Shown: piece after piece, positions 7,589-15,549 of the stretch | Layout of the letters: each line of letters opens with the position of its first letter | Numbering within the stretch: the first letter of the stretch is position 1 | Source: Fictibacillus marinisediminis | GTDB taxonomy: Bacteria > Bacillota > Bacilli > Bacillales > Fictibacillaceae | Direction: 5' to 3' | DNA: 64,000 nucleotides | Assembly: GCF_023149135.1 (NCBI RefSeq) | Contig: NZ_JAIWJX010000002.1 | Location: 3,658,001-3,722,000 of the forward strand | The notes under the pieces: model-generated | Databases searched by the model: none | What the model was told of the DNA's origin: nothing | The model's input: only the letters and a program-made list of their open reading frames with translations | Program-made: the position numbers and the translations under genes

Positions 7589-8554
7589 ATGACTGCTCGA
7601 AAACTGCTGATCGCTCAAAATGTTGATGCTGCTTATGTTGAAAAAGTGCAGGAAGTAATACCGGAATGGACCATTGTGACCGGCAAGGATAAGGAAATAT
7701 GGCAAAAGGAAGCTCCCGATGCTGAAGTGATCGCCGGATGGAAAAAAGGGATGGAGGATTACACCCTTGACAGTGAAAATTCATCTTTAAAATGGGTGCA
7801 AACGTGGAGTGCCGGGGTAAACAGTCTTCCATTAGACAAGCTATCCAGCAAAAATGTGCTTCTGACCAGTGCCAACGGGGTTCATGCCTTCCCGATTTCT
7901 GAGACCATTTTCGCCCTCATGCTCGGGCTGACCCGCAAAATTCATACGTATGTCCGCAACCAGCAGTCCAAAACATGGGATCATTCCAATCTTAAGCTTG
8001 AAATTCACGGAAAGACGATCGGCATCCTTGGTACAGGTGCGATCGGAAAAGAAACGGCAAAGATTGCAAAAGCGTTTGGCATGAGAGTTCTAGGTATGCG
8101 CCACTCCGGAAAACCCGAAGAATATATCGATAAAATGTATACATCTGATGAGTTGCATGATCTGCTGCCTGAATGTGATTATGTGGCAGTGACGCTCCCG
8201 CTTACAGAAAAGACCCATCACCTTCTTGGCCAAAAAGAGTTTCAGCTCATGAAAAACTCTTCTTTCTTCATTAATATAGGACGCGGTGACATCGTGGTCG
8301 AAGAAGAGATGATTGAAGCGCTGAAGAACGGTGAAATTGCCGGAGCCGGGCTTGATGTGTTCGAGACCGAACCGCTCGGAAATAACAGCCCGCTTTGGGA
8401 GATGGAAAATGTCATCATTACACCCCATACCGCCGGATCCACACAGTATTACGACCAGCGGGTGATCGAGGACATCTTGATTCCTAACTTAAAGGAATAT
8501 GTAAACGGAAAGACACCTTCCATTAACGCGGTTGATTACAAGAAAGGCTATTAA
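7589..8554 (+). CDS. D-2-hydroxyacid dehydrogenase (NAD-binding)
   Basis: A 321-residue member of the D-isomer-specific 2-hydroxyacid dehydrogenase family. The nucleotide motif is GILGTGAIGKETA (~146). The catalytic Arg lies in NIGRGDIV, the Glu in VFETEPL and the His in ITPHTAG, so the full triad is present. The family interconverts 2-keto acids and D-2-hydroxyacids with NAD(P)H; the substrate here is not evident, and the N-terminal domain is divergent from SerA or D-lactate dehydrogenase. It is a single gene ending in a hairpin. Confidence 0.87.
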   Translation: MTARKLLIAQNVDAAYVEKVQEVIPEWTIVTGKDKEIWQKEAPDAEVIAGWKKGMEDYTLDSENSSLKWVQTWSAGVNSLPLDKLSSKNVLLTSANGVHAFPISETIFALMLGLTRKIHTYVRNQQSKTWDHSNLKLEIHGKTIGILGTGAIGKETAKIAKAFGMRVLGMRHSGKPEEYIDKMYTSDELHDLLPECDYVAVTLPLTEKTHHLLGQKEFQLMKNSSFFINIGRGDIVVEEEMIEALKNGEIAGAGLDVFETEPLGNNSPLWEMENVIITPHTAGSTQYYDQRVIEDILIPNLKEYVNGKTPSINAVDYKKGY

Positions 8555-8564
8555 ACCATCACTA

Positions 8565-8591
8565 AAGAGGTCCTAATCAAAAGGACCTCTT
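8565..8591 (+). terminator. Probable terminator of the hydroxyacid dehydrogenase gene
   Basis: AAGAGGTCC pairs with GGACCTCTT across a ten-base loop. No long T run follows, so function as a terminator is likely but not certain. Confidence 0.6.
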
Positions 8592-8657
8592 GCCACTGAC
8601 AATTATGTAACTGCCCACTCTACGGCGGACTCCATTAACCTAGCCACCCCATAAATA

Positions 8658-8684
8658 AAAGAGATGGATCTTCTCCATCTCTTT
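8658..8684 (-). terminator. Terminator of the YkgJ-like gene
   Basis: AAAGAGATGGA pairs perfectly with TCCATCTCTTT just past the stop codon of the minus-strand gene. Confidence 0.8.
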
Positions 8685-8686
8685 CT

Positions 8687-9040
8687 TCATTTAAAATCCT
8701 TCCACGTATAATCAACCGACAGCATACCTGCTGGCACCCTTCTATTCAGCGAAGGATCCTCCTTTACCGCCAGTTCCGGCCTTTTAAAGCAAACAAGGCT
8801 TTTATAAAAGCCAAACTTTTGGCATACTTCTGGTCTTGCCGAATAGATGCCGCACTTGTCCTGATCCAGATCATAAAAGATGCACGTTCCGTAGTAGCGG
8901 TTCTGGTTCTCCAGCTTGCTCCGCAGTTTCCGCGGCATGGTCTTCACTTTCTTTTTTATTTTTTTGAGCTCTGCTTCTGTTATGGCAACCGGTCCGCAGC
9001 ATAGTCCTCTGCATCCCTTGCATGGCAGCGTATTCTCCAT
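8687..9040 (-). CDS. YkgJ-family cysteine cluster protein
   Basis: A 117-residue protein opening with PCKGCRGLCCGP, the CxxCxxxCC cluster of the YkgJ (UPF0153) family, with further Cys near 54, 65, 74 and 85 (CIFYDLDQDKCGIYSARPEVC). The family is thought to hold zinc or an Fe-S centre; its role is not settled. The start at 9040 is preferred because the GAGGAGG ribosome binding site would be only about three bases from the earlier ATG at 9046. It is monocistronic, with its own terminator. Confidence 0.85.
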   Translation of the reverse strand: MENTLPCKGCRGLCCGPVAITEAELKKIKKKVKTMPRKLRSKLENQNRYYGTCIFYDLDQDKCGIYSARPEVCQKFGFYKSLVCFKRPELAVKEDPSLNRRVPAGMLSVDYTWKDFK

Positions 9041-9149
9041 CCGCATCCTCCTCCTCAGCCAGGTACCCCGTTAGCCCTAACTTTCTTTCAGCCCATTAAT
9101 TTCCACAAAAACCTGTCGAATCCTTTTTTGGTTTGTTTTTTGTGTTTTT

Positions 9150-9199
9150 GGTGCCAGGCACCGCGTTTTGACATATGTCAAAAAGGGGTGCCTGGCACC
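9150..9199. repeat. Dispersed nested palindrome, copy 5
   Basis: GGTGCCAGGCACC ... GGTGCCTGGCACC with inner arms TTTTGACA and TGTCAAAA that pair perfectly. Compared with the ATTACACA/TGTGTAAT copies, the inner helix has changed on both sides together. Confidence 0.9.
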
Positions 9200-9221
9200 A
9201 CTCCCCGCACATTCTTTTATC

Positions 9222-9273
9222 TTCAAAATAATTCAAAAAAATCTACAAATTTCTAGGTCTTTCGTGATATATT
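9222..9273 (+). promoter_or_regulatory. Possible PhoP-type direct repeats and promoter
   Basis: TTCAAA (9222), TTCAAA (9232) and TCTACA (9242) recur every ten bases ahead of a -10-like TATATT (9268-9273). PhoP of Bacillus binds TT(A/C/T)ACA-like direct repeats about 11 bp apart, and a phosphate-scavenging nucleotidase follows. The match is loose, so this is only suggestive. Confidence 0.3.
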
Positions 9274-9310
9274 AATCTAGCAGTGCAAAAAATTGAAAGG
9301 CTGTGAATCT

Positions 9311-12300
9311 ATGTCGTTTACACGCTCGTTCAAGAAGTTATTGGCATCATCACTTGCAGTCGGACTTGTATCATCCCAATTAGCCAGTCCAACGCTCGCC
9401 GCTTCTAAACCTGCTAAAAAACCTGCTCCAAAAGTACCATTTGAAATATCTGCACCCTATGTGGATTTCTCAAAAGGCACAAAAGCTTCTGTAACGGTTA
9501 CCCCTAAAAAAGGGAACCCGGGTAAAGAAGCTGTCGTTTTTCAGCTTATGAAAGGCAAAACACCCGTTTCACAAGCAGCAGTAGAAACAGACATCAAGAA
9601 AAGCTCCAATTTTTCTGCTTATTTCGATTCAACAAACCCAACCTACTGGGTACAAGTATTTGTCGTTAAGAATTACAACGGCAACACCAGCAAGTTTGGC
9701 TCGAACCTCGCAACACCGGTATCAACATCACCTACGGCACTTCGCATCATGGAAACAACAGATATCCATACCAATCTAGTAGCTTATGATTATTACAAAT
9801 CCGCACCATCTGACGTCGTCGGCCTGTCCAAAACGGCAACTCTCGTCCAGGAAGCACGCGATGAAGTAAAGAATAACGTTCTTGTCGACAATGGAGACTT
9901 GATCCAAGGAACTCCACTCGGAACGTATGTAGCGAAAGTCAACCCACTTAAAAAGGGTGCAGTCCACCCAGTCTATAAAGCTATGAATCTCATGGGCTAT
10001 GATATTGCTACGTTTGGAAACCATGAGTTCAACTACGGCTTGGATTTCCTGCAAAATGCGGTCAGGGGTGCGAAATTCCCTTACATCAATGCCAACATCT
10101 ATAAAAAAGACAAAGACAGCAACCCGAATAATGATAAAAACGAATTCACTCCATATAAAATCGTTACGAAAAAAGTGAAAGACCAAACCGGTAAAACAGC
10201 CACTGTAAAAATCGGTTACCTTGGTCTTGTAGCGCCGCAGATCATGGATTGGGATAAAAACAACCTCGAAGGCAAAGTAACGGCCCGAGGAGTCGTCGAA
10301 ACTGCACAAAAATTTGTACCGCAAATGAAAAAAGCCGGTGCAGACGTTGTGGTTGTTATGGCTCACTCTGGTTTCAATGGCGATATCAAGAACAGCGAAG
10401 ATACGATTTATGCCTTGAGCAAAGTGTCTGGAGTCGATGCAATTACGTTCTCTCATACGCACAAAGTTTTCCCTGCAGCCGATGAAAAATCGCTGGATGC
10501 GCTTTTTAAAGACGCACAAGGAAATGTCCTTCCCGGCGTGGATAACACAAAAGGAACGATTAACGGTGTAGCTGCTGTTCAAGCCGGCTATGGCGGAAGC
10601 AACCTTGGAATCATCGATCTTAATCTACAAAAAGTAAAAGGAAAATGGAAGATCTACAATACGCAATCCTCCACAAAAGCCATTTTCAATAAAAACACAG
10701 GGTACAAAGCTGACGAAGATCCGGAAATCGTTGACGCGGTAAGAAAAGATGTAAACGCAACAATCAAATACGTCAACACGCCAATCGGTAAAACAACGGA
10801 TGATATCTACAGCTACTTCGCGCTTGTAAAAGACGATCCTTCCGTACAGGTCGTAACGAACGCGCAAAAATGGTATGCGGAAAAATACATCGCAGCCAAC
10901 AAACCGCAATACAAAGACCTGCCAATTCTATCTGTAGGTGCACCATTTAAAGCAGGACGAAACGGTGTGGAAGAATATACAGAGATCAACAAAGGCGACT
11001 TGACGATCCGCAGCGCCGCTGATCTGTATCTTTATGACAACACCATTAAAGCAATTAAAGTAAAAGGGTCTGACATCAAGCAATGGCTTGAAATGTCAGC
11101 AGGCAAGTTCAACACGATCGATCCGAACAAAGCAGGAGAGCAAAAGCTGCTTAATGATACTTTCCCTGTTTACAACTTCGATGTGATCGACGGTGTAACG
11201 TACCAAATCGATGTTACAAAACCAGCTCGCTATGACGTAAGAGGCGTGAAAATTTCGGATTCCAGCCGTATCAAGAACCTGAAATTCAACGGCAAGTCGA
11301 TCGATCCGGACCAAGACTTCATCGTTGTGACAAACAACTACCGCGCATCAGGCGGCGGAAACTTCCCTGGTATTAAAGGTGCGGAGTATGTCATTGACTC
11401 TACAGAAGAAAACCGTCAAATCTTGATGGATTACATCACAGAGAAAAAGGAGATCACTCCTACGGCTGACAGCAACTGGTCAATCGCACCGATCCAAGGA
11501 GACGCAGACGTTACGTTTACTTCTTCTCCAAACGGAGCAAAGTACCTTACTCCGGACAGCAAGATCTCTTACACTGGAAAAACGGATGATAAAGGCTTCG
11601 GCATCTACAAGTACGACCTAAAAGGTGAAAAACCTGAGGACTTCAAATTGTCCATCATGCACACGAACGATACACACGCTCACATTGATAACGTGGCAAA
11701 ACGCATCACGGCGATCAAAGACGTGCGTGCTGCAAAGCCTAACTCTTTATTGATCGATGCAGGCGATGTTTTCTCGGGTACCCTTTACTTTAACGAGTTC
11801 AAAGGACAAGCAGACCTTGATTTTATGAACCTTGCAAAATACGATGTAATGACATTCGGAAACCATGAATTCGATCTAGGCGCAAGCCCGGAGGGACACA
11901 AAGCGTTATCCGAATTTGTAAAAAAAGCAAACTTTCCTTTTGTCAGCGCGAACGTAGACTTTTCGCAGGACAGTCTGTTTAATGGCCTGCAAACGAAAAA
12001 GATCAGTGCAGCGCCGCAAAACGGAAACATCTACACGGGAATTATTAAAGAAGTAAACGGTGAAGAAGTTGGAATCTTCGGGCTGACCACTGAAGAAACG
12101 AAAGACATCTCAAGCCCAGAAAAAGTTCAATTCCAAAACTACTTGGAACAAGCACAAAAGGCAGTACAATCATTTGAAGACCGAGGTATCGACAAGATCA
12201 TCGCAGTAACTCATATCGGCTATGACGATAATCCTGCGTACGATAATGACCTTGAGCTTGCTAAAAGAGTGGATGGCATTGACGTGATCGTCGGCGGACA

Positions 12301-13195
12301 CAGCCATACACAGCTTAATGCACCAGTTGTTGTATCCAAAGACGAAGACGGCAAGGATAAAGATTCCACTGTGATCGTTCAAACGGGACAATACAGCGAT
12401 AACCTTGGTACATTGGATGTTGACTTTGACCAAGACGGAAAAGTAGTAAAAGAAGAAGGCAAACTAATTAAACTTGCTGACCAGAAGGATGATCCTGAAG
12501 CAGCGGAAATGCTTAAGAAATACTCTGATAAAATTGCAGATGTAAAGAACAAGCCTACCGGCGCAACTGCAGTGAATGCATTGGAAAACCCTCGTTCTTC
12601 CGACGTTGGTCCGAGTGTACGCAGCAACGAAACACCGCTTGGAAACCTGATCACAGATGCAATGCTGGATAAAGCGAAGCAATACAATTCAAAGACTGTG
12701 ATTGCATTGCAAAACGGCGGCGGAATCCGCGCCCCGATCGATGCTGGTGAAATTACGTTAGGAGAAGTGCTTACGACTCTCCCTTTCGGCAATACACTGG
12801 CAACAATGAAACTGACTGGAGCTGAAATCAAGCAAGCGCTTGAGCACAGCGTAGACCAGTCACCAAAAGAGAGCGGCGCATTCCTTCATATGTCAGGAAT
12901 GAAGCTGAAATTCGACAGCAGCAAACCTGCTGGACAGCGCGTCGTTTCTGTTGAAGTCGAGGAAACTAAAGGTCAATTCACTGCTCTTGACCCAGCAAAA
13001 GAATATGTCGTGGCTACCAATGCCTTTACCGCAAAAGGCGGAGACAACTTCGAAGTGTTCAAAAAAGCCTACGAAGCCGGAAAAGTTACCGATCTAGGAT
13101 TCTCTGATTGGGAGAACCTAAGAGATTATGTAGCTAAACTCAAAACGGTGGACCCTAAAGTTGAGGGCCGTATTATCGACGAAGCAAAGAAATAA
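9311..13195 (+). CDS. yfkN: Secreted bifunctional nucleotidase/cyclic-nucleotide phosphodiesterase, YfkN-like
   Basis: A 1294-residue exported enzyme with two tandem metallophosphatase plus 5'-nucleotidase C-terminal units. After a signal peptide (cleavage near ASPTLAA) and a beta-rich stretch, unit 1 shows ETTDIHTN, DNGDLIQGTP, FGNHEFNYG and FSHTHKVFP. Unit 2 shows MHTNDTHAHI, DAGDVFSGTL, FGNHEFDLG, VTHIGYDDN and GGHSHTQL, then NGGGIRAPI near 1140. These residues bind two metal ions. B. subtilis YfkN (about 1460 aa) hydrolyses 2',3'-cyclic nucleotides and nucleoside monophosphates. Unlike that protein, this one stops after the second domain without an LPXTG-like sorting signal, so it is probably released. 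It lets the cell use extracellular nucleotides as phosphate. The ATG at 9311 is preferred over an in-frame TTG at 9293. Confidence 0.9.
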   Translation: MSFTRSFKKLLASSLAVGLVSSQLASPTLAASKPAKKPAPKVPFEISAPYVDFSKGTKASVTVTPKKGNPGKEAVVFQLMKGKTPVSQAAVETDIKKSSNFSAYFDSTNPTYWVQVFVVKNYNGNTSKFGSNLATPVSTSPTALRIMETTDIHTNLVAYDYYKSAPSDVVGLSKTATLVQEARDEVKNNVLVDNGDLIQGTPLGTYVAKVNPLKKGAVHPVYKAMNLMGYDIATFGNHEFNYGLDFLQNAVRGAKFPYINANIYKKDKDSNPNNDKNEFTPYKIVTKKVKDQTGKTATVKIGYLGLVAPQIMDWDKNNLEGKVTARGVVETAQKFVPQMKKAGADVVVVMAHSGFNGDIKNSEDTIYALSKVSGVDAITFSHTHKVFPAADEKSLDALFKDAQGNVLPGVDNTKGTINGVAAVQAGYGGSNLGIIDLNLQKVKGKWKIYNTQSSTKAIFNKNTGYKADEDPEIVDAVRKDVNATIKYVNTPIGKTTDDIYSYFALVKDDPSVQVVTNAQKWYAEKYIAANKPQYKDLPILSVGAPFKAGRNGVEEYTEINKGDLTIRSAADLYLYDNTIKAIKVKGSDIKQWLEMSAGKFNTIDPNKAGEQKLLNDTFPVYNFDVIDGVTYQIDVTKPARYDVRGVKISDSSRIKNLKFNGKSIDPDQDFIVVTNNYRASGGGNFPGIKGAEYVIDSTEENRQILMDYITEKKEITPTADSNWSIAPIQGDADVTFTSSPNGAKYLTPDSKISYTGKTDDKGFGIYKYDLKGEKPEDFKLSIMHTNDTHAHIDNVAKRITAIKDVRAAKPNSLLIDAGDVFSGTLYFNEFKGQADLDFMNLAKYDVMTFGNHEFDLGASPEGHKALSEFVKKANFPFVSANVDFSQDSLFNGLQTKKISAAPQNGNIYTGIIKEVNGEEVGIFGLTTEETKDISSPEKVQFQNYLEQAQKAVQSFEDRGIDKIIAVTHIGYDDNPAYDNDLELAKRVDGIDVIVGGHSHTQLNAPVVVSKDEDGKDKDSTVIVQTGQYSDNLGTLDVDFDQDGKVVKEEGKLIKLADQKDDPEAAEMLKKYSDKIADVKNKPTGATAVNALENPRSSDVGPSVRSNETPLGNLITDAMLDKAKQYNSKTVIALQNGGGIRAPIDAGEITLGEVLTTLPFGNTLATMKLTGAEIKQALEHSVDQSPKESGAFLHMSGMKLKFDSSKPAGQRVVSVEVEETKGQFTALDPAKEYVVATNAFTAKGGDNFEVFKKAYEAGKVTDLGFSDWENLRDYVAKLKTVDPKVEGRIIDEAKK

Positions 13196-13202
13196 AGAAT
13201 TA

Positions 13203-13253
13203 GGTGCCAGACACCGCCATTACACACTTGTGTAATGAGTGGTGCCTGGCACC
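13203..13253. repeat. Dispersed nested palindrome, copy 6
   Basis: GGTGCCAGACACC (one base off the consensus) ... GGTGCCTGGCACC with inner CATTACACACTTGTGTAATG. It lies seven bases past the nucleotidase stop and is followed by five T residues, so it could act as its terminator. Confidence 0.9.
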
Positions 13254-13256
13254 TTT

Positions 13257-13754
13257 TTAATGATGGCTTCGAGCATCAACAACGGTGCACTGTGGTACGC
13301 CCCTCCTGATCATTTTTTTCGCTTCATCCAAAGGAATTCTCACAAACACCGCCCGGTCAAAATCATCTTCAACATCAAACAAAGCAAACGCCTGGTTTTT
13401 ATTGATAAAAATACATTGAAACTCTACATTTACACCCTCTGTTGCTACCGGAATGCTATTTTGAATCTGACAGAATTCCAATCCAGCATCGTGGAGCTGC
13501 ATAGCGGTTTGCTGATCTATACGGATGATCACATACACTGATAGCTCAACATTTGGAACCGCCGACTCTATTTCTACTACTGCAAAAAAGCGGTTTTTGA
13601 GTACTAACAGGCAATTGGCGCCAATTTCAAAAATCTCTTCATTTGTCATAGTGCCCATAGTGCCCATGGTTCCCATAGTTCCCGTATTGCTACTATTGCA
13701 TGAATTGCACGTATTGCTCATCACATTCATATCGCCAATTTGATAATCGAACAT
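13257..13754 (-). CDS. Uncharacterised protein with (GTM)n repeat, paralog of the gene at 14653
   Basis: A 165-residue protein of unknown family. The first ~40 residues are Cys/Asn/Ser/Gly/Thr-rich with four tandem Gly-Thr-Met units, encoded by a 9-base repeat. The rest (~40-165) is a compact alpha/beta-looking domain with EEIFEIGANCLLVL, EIESAVPNVELSVYVIIR and VEFQCIFI. This domain is about 65% identical by eye to the second paralog, which lacks the repeat. Conserved Cys in GANC, EFC, FQC and QCTV could matter. No signal peptide is seen. The Cys/Asn-rich head resembles spore-surface proteins, but I have no firm homology. A weak GGGAT precedes the start. Confidence 0.6.
   Translation of the reverse strand: MFDYQIGDMNVMSNTCNSCNSSNTGTMGTMGTMGTMTNEEIFEIGANCLLVLKNRFFAVVEIESAVPNVELSVYVIIRIDQQTAMQLHDAGLEFCQIQNSIPVATEGVNVEFQCIFINKNQAFALFDVEDDFDRAVFVRIPLDEAKKMIRRGVPQCTVVDARSHH
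13646..13683. repeat. In-frame 9-base tandem repeat
   Basis: About four copies of a 9-base unit like ATAGTGCCC, encoding Gly-Thr-Met on the minus strand. Copy-number change would lengthen or shorten the protein without a frameshift. Confidence 0.75.
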
Positions 13755-13782
13755 CTATATCCCTAACTTTCCTATAAAAATT

Positions 13783-14016
13783 TTAATTTCCGAATGGATG
13801 CACGCTTGTCCAACCGGCCTGTTCTGAAAATGAAAAGGGCCGTAGAAAAACCACCTTGCATCCTTCACTGTCTAGCATATTCAGATAGAGGACAAGTGCT
13901 ACTAAAATAGTACGATCACCTATTAAGTGTTGCAAAAACAGTACTGTATCCCCTTTTATGACCGCCATAGATCTATAATCATAGATAGCTGCTATACCCA
14001 TAATTTGAGAACACAT
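13783..14016 (-). CDS. Possible small protein, 77 aa; a decayed copy lies at 15120-15250
   Basis: The frame reads coherently (for example LIGDRTILVALVLYLNMLDS) and lies just upstream of the repeat protein gene on the same strand. A similar DNA segment upstream of the second paralog has stop codons in the same frame, which fits a duplicated two-gene unit with one decayed copy. It fits equally well a shared non-coding leader. The start codon is uncertain; a hairpin overlaps the AAGG that could serve the first ATG. Function unknown. Confidence 0.35.
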   Translation of the reverse strand: MCSQIMGIAAIYDYRSMAVIKGDTVLFLQHLIGDRTILVALVLYLNMLDSEGCKVVFLRPFSFSEQAGWTSVHPFGN

Positions 14017-14017
14017 A

Positions 14018-14045
14018 AAGGCTGACCTTATTAAAGGCCAGCCTA
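14018..14045. terminator. Short hairpin, possible terminator
   Basis: AGGCTG-CCTT pairs with AAGG-CAGCCT around a four-base loop. Its partner gene is unclear, because it lies between divergent reading frames. Confidence 0.4.
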
Positions 14046-14143
14046 TTTAATAATATCGATGCAATCCCTAAATAAAGCTTTGTTCCCTAAGACCGTCGCC
14101 TGCAATATAAATACATTAACAGGACTGAACCAGGAGATGAATA

Positions 14144-14575
14144 ATGGTAGAAATGATTCCAGGTAAACTGTATATTGGTGGTCTAATCAGGAGTGAAGAT
14201 TGGGGATTTATTCAACAGAATATCACAGCCATTATTAACTTAAGAACAACTCCGGATGATCCTCCGTTTGACTTTTCTGGACGTGTAATGATTTGGGCTC
14301 CGTTGACGGTATATTATGCTCCGGATATCCAGTGGGTAGTAAAAATGATGAACCAAATGAACCAATTGCTTGATTCAGGGTACCGTATTCTCGTTCATGA
14401 TACAGCTGGCTATCAGCGTTTGGGATTTTTTATAACCGCCTTTTTTATGCAGAGATTTAACCTAGAGCGTGATCAGGCACTTGCAATGGTGCGGCAAAGA
14501 AAACCTGATCTAGATCCCCCTCCAAATTACATGGAGCTATTAAAATCATATGGTGTTTATCTAAAACAACAATAA
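14144..14575 (+). CDS. Dual-specificity-phosphatase-like protein with a lost catalytic Cys
   Basis: A 143-residue protein with the outline of a small dual-specificity phosphatase: KLYIGGL near the N-terminus, ITAIINLRTTPDDPP where the family has its beta strand and Asp loop, and VHDTAGYQR (84-92) at the position of the HCxxGxxR P-loop. The nucleophilic Cys is Asp86, while the Arg (92) and Gly (89) remain. As written it should not hydrolyse phosphoesters and may be a phosphate- or phosphoprotein-binding pseudophosphatase. AGGAG lies seven bases before the start. It stands between two paralogs of unknown function on the other strand, each with its own upstream segment. Confidence 0.7.
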   Translation: MVEMIPGKLYIGGLIRSEDWGFIQQNITAIINLRTTPDDPPFDFSGRVMIWAPLTVYYAPDIQWVVKMMNQMNQLLDSGYRILVHDTAGYQRLGFFITAFFMQRFNLERDQALAMVRQRKPDLDPPPNYMELLKSYGVYLKQQ

Positions 14576-14626
14576 GGTGCCAGGCACCTCCCTTACACAC
14601 TTGTGTAATGAGTGGTGCCTGGCACC
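14576..14626. repeat. Dispersed nested palindrome, copy 7
   Basis: GGTGCCAGGCACC ... GGTGCCTGGCACC with inner CTTACACACTTGTGTAATG. It begins one base after the pseudophosphatase stop codon and could end both convergent transcripts. Confidence 0.9.
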
Positions 14627-14652
14627 TTTAAATGGTGGCACCTTTAAAATAA

Positions 14653-15087
14653 TTAGCGGTTTCGAGCATCAATTACTGTGCATTGCATGGCGCCTCTGCG
14701 GATTAAACGCTTTGCTTCAGCGAGTGAGATCTTAACGAATACAGCTTTGTCAAAATCATTTTCCACATCAAACAAAGCAAAAACATTGCAGCCATCAATA
14801 AACACACATTGAAACTCTACCGTAATTCCTTTTCTCGCGCGCGGAACTGTTCGTGTTACTTCACAAAAATCAAGACCAGCGTCATGAAGTTTCCGTGCAG
14901 TGACTTCATCCGTACGAACGATTACATATACACTGAGCTCCACATCTGGAACAGCAGATTCAATTTCAATGACAAGAAAAAACTTATGGCCCAGCACCAA
15001 CAAGCAATTGGCCCCGATCTCAAAAATCTCTTCTGTCGTCATTTTGCTTAAATTGCTTAATTTATTTAAATTACTTATGTTCCCCAT
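14653..15087 (-). CDS. Uncharacterised protein, paralog of the (GTM)n protein
   Basis: A 144-residue protein of the same unknown family as the product at 13257-13754. Its N-terminus is short and Asn/Leu/Ser-rich (GNISNLNKLSNLSK) instead of Cys- and GTM-rich. The shared domain starts at MTTEEIFEIGANCLLVL and ends in QCTVIDARN. AAGGG lies nine bases before the ATG. The two copies differ at most third codon positions and many first ones, so the duplication is old and both copies look selected. No catalytic motif is visible. Confidence 0.65.
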   Translation of the reverse strand: MGNISNLNKLSNLSKMTTEEIFEIGANCLLVLGHKFFLVIEIESAVPDVELSVYVIVRTDEVTARKLHDAGLDFCEVTRTVPRARKGITVEFQCVFIDGCNVFALFDVENDFDKAVFVKISLAEAKRLIRRGAMQCTVIDARNR

Positions 15088-15119
15088 CTTACCAACCCTT
15101 TACCGTAAAAGTTACATAG

Positions 15120-15250
15120 AGAATAAATGCCATGCTTGTCCAATAAGCGGCTACCCCTTTCCTATGTCAGCACTTCAGCATCATTCAATATCTAGCTTAT
15201 TCCGTAAAGGTACAATTGCTACTAAAATAGTAAGTTAACCTATTAATGTT
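15120..15250 (-). pseudogene. Decayed copy of the segment upstream of the paralogous gene
   Basis: It shares a near-identical core (GCTACTAAAATAGTA, then ACCTATTAA) and CTTGTCCAA with the segment at 13790-13945. In the frame used by the possible 77-aa protein it carries several stop codons. It is either a broken gene or a conserved leader of the 144-aa gene. Confidence 0.4.
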
Positions 15251-15307
15251 AAGAATCTTTACTAATTCGCTTGTTAATTGTTGTTGTTTTAGTGGGGGTG
15301 ATTGAAC

Positions 15308-15363
15308 CGCCATCTGAAAAGCAGAAGGGTATAAGCCAGCTTTATCCCATCTGCTTTTCGGCG
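15308..15363. other. Long imperfect inverted repeat
   Basis: CGCC and AAAAGCAGA pair with TCTGCTTTT and GGCG around a partly paired core (GGGTATAA/TTTATCCC). There is no T run. It sits in a gene-free stretch of about 300 bases (15250-15549) in which I see nothing else apart from the terminator at its right end. Confidence 0.5.
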
Positions 15364-15512
15364 CTTCATTTGTTTCACCAATCAGCCGGCTCTTATCAGC
15401 GCCAGCTATCACCCCTTATTATTGGAGAATAAGATTTGAGGGTCTCTTTTAAGCATCAGCATGCGAGGCCAAATATGATAGAAAATCAACATTATACTTT
15501 AACAAAACCAAA

Positions 15513-15542
15513 TAAAAAAGCCCTCGCAAAACGCAAGAGCAA
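15513..15542 (-). terminator. Terminator of the c-di-GMP operon
   Basis: On the minus strand GCTCTTGC pairs with GCGAGGGC around TTTT and is followed by six T residues, eight bases past the HD-GYP gene's stop codon. Confidence 0.85.
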
Positions 15543-15549
15543 TCAATTA

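Noticed and set aside
9776..10582. Long minus-strand reading frames inside the nucleotidase gene
   Set aside because: They are antisense shadows of a strongly supported coding region, with no ribosome binding sites and Phe/Val-rich noise composition.
15197..15412. A 71-residue minus-strand reading frame
   Set aside because: It has no ribosome binding site, covers the inverted repeat and the decayed leader, and has no sensible composition.
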